Assembly (NCBI GenBank): GCA_910587835.1
Contig: CAJUNQ010000063.1
Span: forward strand, 1 to 64,000
DNA: 64,000 bases
Direction of reading: 5' to 3'
From: an uncultured Oscillospiraceae bacterium
GTDB lineage: Bacteria; Bacillota; Clostridia; Oscillospirales; Acutalibacteraceae
A program made the position numbers and the translations under genes. This document shows positions 60,085 through 64,000 of this stretch, piece after piece. Under the pieces are notes generated by a model that saw only the letters and a list, made by a program, of their open reading frames with translations, ran no database searches and was not told where the DNA came from. The number at the start of each line of letters is the position of its first letter. The stretch's first letter is position 1.

Positions 60085-60392
60085 TGAGACACCTCCGTTG
60101 TCAACAACATTTGCCTCTATCTTAATTATACCAGCATTTGAAAAAGTCTTCCTCTCAATACCTGCACAAAAAAGAGAGCGCAGACACTGCGCTTGTTTTG
60201 ATTATTCCTGCAATAAGTGCAGCTCTATTATACTGAAATAAGAATGGGATGTCAAAGCTGCGGTGAAATAAAATACCGCCAAAGCAGCGTATGGGGGGCC
60301 GATCAAGCGGCGGCCAGTTGGGCCGGGACAGCCCCAAGGAGAGCAGGAGGGGACCTCTGCTCTGATTTAAGCCAAGATTTCCCATTCTATCA

Positions 60393-60422
60393 TTGACAAA
60401 CCTCTGCCGGACGGCCTATAAT
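60393..60422 (+). promoter_or_regulatory. Promoter of the dCache chemoreceptor
   Basis: TTGACA (60393-60398), an 18-base spacer and TATAAT (60417-60422): near-consensus. The preceding 60132-60392 shows no ORF and no other clear signal. Confidence 0.8.
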
Positions 60423-60647
60423 GAATTAAGGTTTTAAAGAGTAGCCCCCAGGGATATGCAGTGATGGGACTGGGGACACAGGGCAGCGCGGTTGTCTTGT
60501 GTCCTGGCCTCCGCCTTTGCGCTATCCTGGGAGCCGCGCTATGGCCTGCCTGAAAACGGGATAGCGTTCCCTTTGCCCGGCGCAGGCAAAGGCGGCTATG
60601 GGCGGGCCCTGGCGGGAAGCCTGATGAAGCAAAACAGGAGTGTATTG
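60423..60647 (+). promoter_or_regulatory. Long structured leader of the dCache chemoreceptor
   Basis: About 215 nt between promoter and ATG. GCAAAGG-type bases at 60585-60595 can pair with CCGCCTTTGC (60511-60520, 10 bp) or with CCTTTGCC (60570-60577, 8 bp). CGCTATCC (60520-60527) pairs with GGATAGCG (60559-60566), adding to the first option. Two alternative folds are possible. No c-di-GMP riboswitch consensus was recognised. Confidence 0.4.
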
Positions 60648-62624
60648 ATGATGAAAAGTATTCGCAGAAAAATCACAACATGTTTGATCGCCACCGTGCT
60701 CATCGCATTGTTGACGGTGGGGGCCTTTAGCATGGTGCTGAACTACCGGAGCACCTTGTCTACGGTGGAACAGATGATGGGGGAAACGGCCGTGCTGGCA
60801 GGAGAGCGCATCCAGCAGGAGCTGGAGGCCTACCGGAACGTTGCCATGGACACGGGCTGCATCCCTCAGCTTTCCGGCAGCGATGTGCCCGTGGAGGAAA
60901 AGCGCGCGATTATAGACGAGCGGGTGAGTATGCACGGCTTCCAGCGCGGCAATATTGTGGGCGCGGATGGCGTCAGCATATTTGATGGGAACGACTACTC
61001 TGACCGGGAATATGTGCGGCAGGCCATGGCAGGGAACGTCTATGTGTCAGAGCCGCTGATCAGCAAGATCACCGGCGAGCTCTCTATTATGGTGGCCGCG
61101 CCCCTGTATGACGGCGGGCAGCAGGGCGGGGATATTGTTGGCGTAGTGTATTTTGTGCCCCCCGAGACCTTCCTTAATGACATTGTCTCTTCTATCAAGG
61201 TCAGCGACAGCAGCCATGCTTATATGATCAATAAAAATGGCGACACCATTGCTGACAACACCCTGGAGACCATCACCACCGAGAATGTTGAGCGGGAAGC
61301 CCAGAAGGACTCCTCCTTACAGGGGTTGGCGGATATCCATGAGGCCATGCGCCAGGGAGACAGTGGGTTCGGCAGCTTTCAGGCGGCAGATGGGCCCCGC
61401 TTTGCAGCCTATGCCCCGGTAGGGGGAACGGACGGTTGGAGCGTGGCCATAACAGCCATGAAAAAGGATTATCTGGCTGATACATATTTTGGCATGTTTA
61501 TCAATGTGGGTGTTACCCTGCTCTCGATCCTGGCTTCTATCGTAGTGGCTTTAAAGCTTTCCAGCAATATCAGCGTGCCCATGCAGGCCTGCGCCCGGCG
61601 CATGAAGCAGCTGGTGGCGGGCGACCTGGATTCCCCTGTGCCCCAGGCCCAGGGACAGGATGAGACCGCGGATCTGACACGGTCTACCGGGGAGCTGGTG
61701 GCAGGCCTGCATACCATTATCCAGGATATCAGCTACCTGTTGACAGAAATGGCAGGGAAGAACTTTGATGTGGCGTCCTCCCACCGGGAGGCATATGTGG
61801 GCAGCTTCCAGGGAATCCTGGAAGCCATGCGCACCCTGAAGGTCCAGTTGAGCGCTACCATGCGTCAAATTGACGGGGCCGCAGGGCAGGTGTCCGCCGC
61901 CAGCAGCCAGGTTTCCAGCGGCGCCCAGACTTTGAGCCAGGGCACGGTAATGCAGGCAAGCTCTGTGCAGGAGCTCGCCGCCACGATTTCCGACATTTCG
62001 TCCAGCGCAAAGCGCACGTCTTCTGCGGCTGAGGAAGCCGGCCATTTTGTGGAGCAGGCAGGGGCGCAGCTGGGCATCAGCGTGAACTATGTGGGCGAGC
62101 TTAACAGTGCTATGGAAAAAATATCCAATTCCTCTACTGAGATTTCCGTCATCATTGCAACCATAGAGGATATTGCTTTCCAGACCAACATTCTGGCCCT
62201 GAACGCTGCGGTGGAAGCCGCACGGGCAGGGACCTCTGGCAAGGGCTTTGCCGTAGTGGCCGACGAGGTGCGCCGTTTGGCCTCTAAATCTGACGAGGCT
62301 GCCAAGGCCACCAAGGATTTGATCGAGCGTTCTATTTCCGCTGTCAATGAGGGCAACGGGACTATGGCCAAGGTTACCGACGCCCTGGAGCGCACCAATG
62401 CTTTGGCAGGCAATGTTACCGCTCAGATGGACATTGTGGTGGACGCCGTGGAGAACCAGACGGAAGCCATCGCCCAGGTGACCGAGGGCATCGACCAGAT
62501 TTCCTCTGTGGTGCAGACCAACAGCGCCACCTCGGAGGAAAGCGCCGCCGCCAGCCAACAGCTTTCGGCAGAGGCGTCCAGTCTGAAGCATCTGGTGGAG
62601 CAGTTTACCCTTGCGAAAGAGTAA
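60648..62624 (+). CDS. Methyl-accepting chemotaxis protein with dCache sensor
   Basis: 658 residues. TM1 about 14-33; an extracytoplasmic dCache_1-type sensor of about 250 residues (GVSIFDGNDYSDREYVRQAM, MVAAPLYDGGQQGGDIVGVVYF, YMINKNGDTIAD, WSVAI); TM2 near 283-303; HAMP-like region; signalling hairpin with VIIATIEDIAFQTNILALNA. dCache sensors bind amino acids, organic acids or purines. Start at the ATGATG pair behind AACAGGAGTG; the longer frame to 60492 is leader. Confidence 0.9.
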   Translation: MMKSIRRKITTCLIATVLIALLTVGAFSMVLNYRSTLSTVEQMMGETAVLAGERIQQELEAYRNVAMDTGCIPQLSGSDVPVEEKRAIIDERVSMHGFQRGNIVGADGVSIFDGNDYSDREYVRQAMAGNVYVSEPLISKITGELSIMVAAPLYDGGQQGGDIVGVVYFVPPETFLNDIVSSIKVSDSSHAYMINKNGDTIADNTLETITTENVEREAQKDSSLQGLADIHEAMRQGDSGFGSFQAADGPRFAAYAPVGGTDGWSVAITAMKKDYLADTYFGMFINVGVTLLSILASIVVALKLSSNISVPMQACARRMKQLVAGDLDSPVPQAQGQDETADLTRSTGELVAGLHTIIQDISYLLTEMAGKNFDVASSHREAYVGSFQGILEAMRTLKVQLSATMRQIDGAAGQVSAASSQVSSGAQTLSQGTVMQASSVQELAATISDISSSAKRTSSAAEEAGHFVEQAGAQLGISVNYVGELNSAMEKISNSSTEISVIIATIEDIAFQTNILALNAAVEAARAGTSGKGFAVVADEVRRLASKSDEAAKATKDLIERSISAVNEGNGTMAKVTDALERTNALAGNVTAQMDIVVDAVENQTEAIAQVTEGIDQISSVVQTNSATSEESAAASQQLSAEASSLKHLVEQFTLAKE

Positions 62625-62688
62625 AGCTACCCGAAGGACAAACTCATGATTTTCAGCGGCCTAGCCCCCACAGGCGGGCGGCATAGGG

Positions 62689-62725
62689 AAGGGACCCTGC
62701 CTTTTGCTGGCAGGGTCCCTTTTTG
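62689..62725 (+). terminator. Terminator of the dCache chemoreceptor
   Basis: AAGGGACCCTGCC pairs with GGCAGGGTCCCTTTTT; 12-bp GC-rich stem with a T tract. Confidence 0.92.
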
Positions 62726-62789
62726 CTGGGGGTATGGGTTAACGCGTTTGCTAAATGGTTCTAAATGATTCCTACTTTGAGGTATAAAC

Positions 62790-63167
62790 ATGGTATTCAG
62801 GATAAGGACATCCAAAAAGACAATGAACCTATTCGCAGAAATAACAGCAAGTACCAAATACGCACCGTTTGTTCTCTCGAAATTATCCATTTCAATGTCT
62901 ATTAAGAGTGGAAAGAAACTATGTGAAGCGGATTTTAAAACGGATAGTTTTGGCCTTGACTTAAATCGTCAGATCATCACTGGCGAATGGGACGAGTTAT
63001 ATAAAGGCCTAATTGAAATGTTTGAAGATATCCATCTCAGCGATGATGACTATTTTCAGAAGTACCTTAAGGCGCATCTGGACCGCGGAGCGAAGATGAT
63101 TCACAGCGAGTTCAAGTATAATGACGACTTCCTGCTCGCATTGCTGTGTGGCACAAGCGGACTATGA
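62790..63167 (+). CDS. Orphan DndE-like protein
   Basis: 125 residues, AT-rich unlike its neighbours. VFRIRTSKKTMNLFAEITAST, then APFVLSKLSISMSI, DLNRQIITGEWDELYKGLIE, DDYFQKYLKAHLDRGAKMIH and EFKYNDDFLLALL follow the DndE pattern (phosphorothioate DNA modification accessory protein that binds nicked DNA). No dndB, C or D is in the window, so it is a remnant, a solitary gene or the edge of a lost cassette. A tandem CTAAATGRTT pair lies at 62751-62770. Family assignment is from memory of the pattern. Confidence 0.55.
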   Translation: MVFRIRTSKKTMNLFAEITASTKYAPFVLSKLSISMSIKSGKKLCEADFKTDSFGLDLNRQIITGEWDELYKGLIEMFEDIHLSDDDYFQKYLKAHLDRGAKMIHSEFKYNDDFLLALLCGTSGL

Positions 63168-63229
63168 CGTTCTGCTAAAAATGCGAATATGGCTTGGCAA
63201 AAAAGTTCTTAAAAAGGAGGGGATTGCCA

Positions 63230-63340
63230 GTGGAACGAGCGTCATTGCTTTTAGTCTCTCATATGGAAGAAAAGAAGATTTTTGCCAGAAACAGCGGAGG
63301 ACGGCAGAACCCTTGCGTGCCCCCGTGCTACGCCCAGTAG
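63230..63340 (+). CDS. Possible 36-residue peptide
   Basis: GTG start nine bases after AAAAAGGAGG, an unusually good RBS. The peptide begins MERASLLLVSHMEEKKIFAR and ends CVPPCYAQ. A terminator follows at 63376. It may be a real small protein or leader peptide; composition alone does not decide. Confidence 0.25.
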   Translation: MERASLLLVSHMEEKKIFARNSGGRQNPCVPPCYAQ

Positions 63341-63375
63341 CTGCGGAAGAGATGCGGCTGCTTACAGAGAGAAAG

Positions 63376-63410
63376 AAAAAGCCCTCCTCTGGGAAGGAGG
63401 CCGGCTTTTT
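63376..63410. terminator. Hairpin terminator
   Basis: AAAAAGCC ... GGCTTTTT with an inner CCTC/GAGG stem. It ends transcription from the DndE-like gene region in either direction. Confidence 0.8.
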
Positions 63411-63867
63411 GGGTCAGGACCCGGGGGATATCAGCGGTGTTGCTGCTGCGAGGGAAGTTGGCGAAGGCTGGCTTTCGAGTGGTTTTAAGATGAAACCACA
63501 CCCCAGTTGGCCCCGAAGGAGCGGCGGGCTACCTGTTCCAGAACCCTTTGAAAAAGTGGACGAAACTTTTCTGAACGCTCAGCGAGGCCTTGTTTATGGA
63601 TTCTTTGTTTTGGGGGGCTACTGGGCGGGGGCGTTTTGACGTTATGGGGAGGGGGCGGCTTTGCCCCGTGAAAAAAGGACGTTTCAGAGAGAAACGTCCT
63701 TTTGGGTTTGCAGCTTTAGCATAAAGTATCGAGCAAAGCGAGATAGCAAAGGAGAGTTATGCGGCGCAAAAACACGAGAAGGAGGTAGAGACTGAGACGT
63801 TTACGGGTAGGGGAGTGGTCAGTGTGCCAGGGCGTGTCCCCATAAGCTGAGTATGCGGATTTTTGAG
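63411..63867. other. Gene-less stretch
   Basis: Only low-quality open frames. One strong stem, AAAAAAGGACGTTTC/GAAACGTCCTTTT at 63671-63703, is a terminator-like hairpin. A plus-strand frame ending at 63639 has poor codon character and no start signal. Confidence 0.4.
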
Positions 63868-63959
63868 CAGATTCCAGGCAAGAATTTGCAGTGTTGCTTG
63901 CGACTCTTATGTGCCTTGCGCACCTCAAGAATTTTTGGCGCAGAAGATGGCAAAATCTG
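63868..63959. repeat. Dispersed structured repeat, copy R4
   Basis: Arms CAGATT (63868-63873) and AATCTG (63954-63959), and a core with CAGGCAAGAATTTGCAG ... TTGCTTGCG ... AGAATTTTTGGCGCAGAAGATGG, recognisably the family of R1 and R3b with a longer middle hairpin (GTGCCTTGCGCAC, 63911-63923). Confidence 0.6.
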
Positions 63960-64000
63960 TCCAAAAGGCGCGTGCGAACGCTTATGGGAGCACGTTCTAG

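Noticed and set aside
63121..63639. 172-codon plus-strand frame after the DndE-like gene
   Set aside because: Starts inside the DndE-like gene in another frame, spans a terminator hairpin at 63376-63410, and has no coherent domain.
63716..63964. 82-codon minus-strand frame at the window end
   Set aside because: Lies over repeat R4 and flanking gene-less sequence; no RBS and no conserved pattern.
1..64000. CRISPR array
   Set aside because: No set of regularly spaced identical repeats with unique spacers was seen; the tandem repeats at 33223 and 37450 have no spacers.

Overview
The window reads as a GC-rich chromosome of an endospore-forming Clostridia, most like Oscillospirales gut bacteria. 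This is an inference from ypeB, a group II ECF transporter, clpE, ruvCAB, gene style and codon use; no marker gene such as 16S rRNA is present. Two stretches depart from the GC-rich background: an AT-richer island downstream of tRNA-Leu (about 46.4-57.3 kb) and a small AT-rich gene at 62.8 kb.

Layout. 0-3 kb (minus strand): a GH18 hydrolase and the germination protein ypeB. 3.1-23.5 kb: one long plus-strand run in which core genes (ruvC, ruvA, ruvB, glmM, ecfA1, ecfA2, ecfT, truA) are separated by accessory genes for small-molecule or RNA modification: three P-loop kinase-like proteins, a GNAT, methyltransferases, an AlkD-like protein, a 2H phosphoesterase, a type A chloramphenicol acetyltransferase homologue, a Nudix hydrolase, an ANT(6)-like nucleotidyltransferase and a DHFR-like reductase. 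Many junctions overlap by 1-8 bases. Three accessory genes carry frameshifts. 23.5-24.25 kb: a hairpin-rich gene-less stretch. 24.2-31 kb: a DUF5711 propeller protein, CvpA, a CDP-alcohol phosphatidyltransferase, an S51 peptidase, clpE and a GNAT. 31-36 kb (minus strand): nucleotidyltransferase, NYN-LOTUS and HD proteins; a GNAT-DUF3795 fusion behind a LexA-like box; a small membrane protein; and a GH130 mannoside phosphorylase. 36.2-40.2 kb (plus strand): a three-gene ribose-type sugar ABC transporter. 40.3-46.1 kb (minus strand): DUF2461, a chemoreceptor with a CZB-like sensor, a GNAT, trkH and queT, the last behind a preQ1-I-like leader.

46.2-57.3 kb: tRNA-Leu(UAG) followed by a decayed integrative element. 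It keeps a 5'-truncated VirB6/TrbL-like gene, a SHOCT-like ORF, an amidoligase/gamma-glutamylcyclotransferase/DUF5049 set, a DUF4314 protein and two tandem large serine recombinases. Its cargo is an 829-residue SF2 helicase with a C-terminal PD-(D/E)XK nuclease motif, the best candidate here for an uncharacterised defence protein. 57.4-64 kb: an FAD-Rieske oxidoreductase, an AraC-type regulator, a dCache chemoreceptor and an orphan DndE-like protein.

Outside the genes, the strongest signal is a family of about 85-95-bp repeats (R1 13-98, R3b 59018-59102, R4 63868-63959, and the interior of a MITE at 14358-14520). The copies share a core but carry different closing arms, and each copy's arms still pair. 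A second repeat starts exactly at the stop codons of truA and trkH, with 30 identical bases in inverted orientation.
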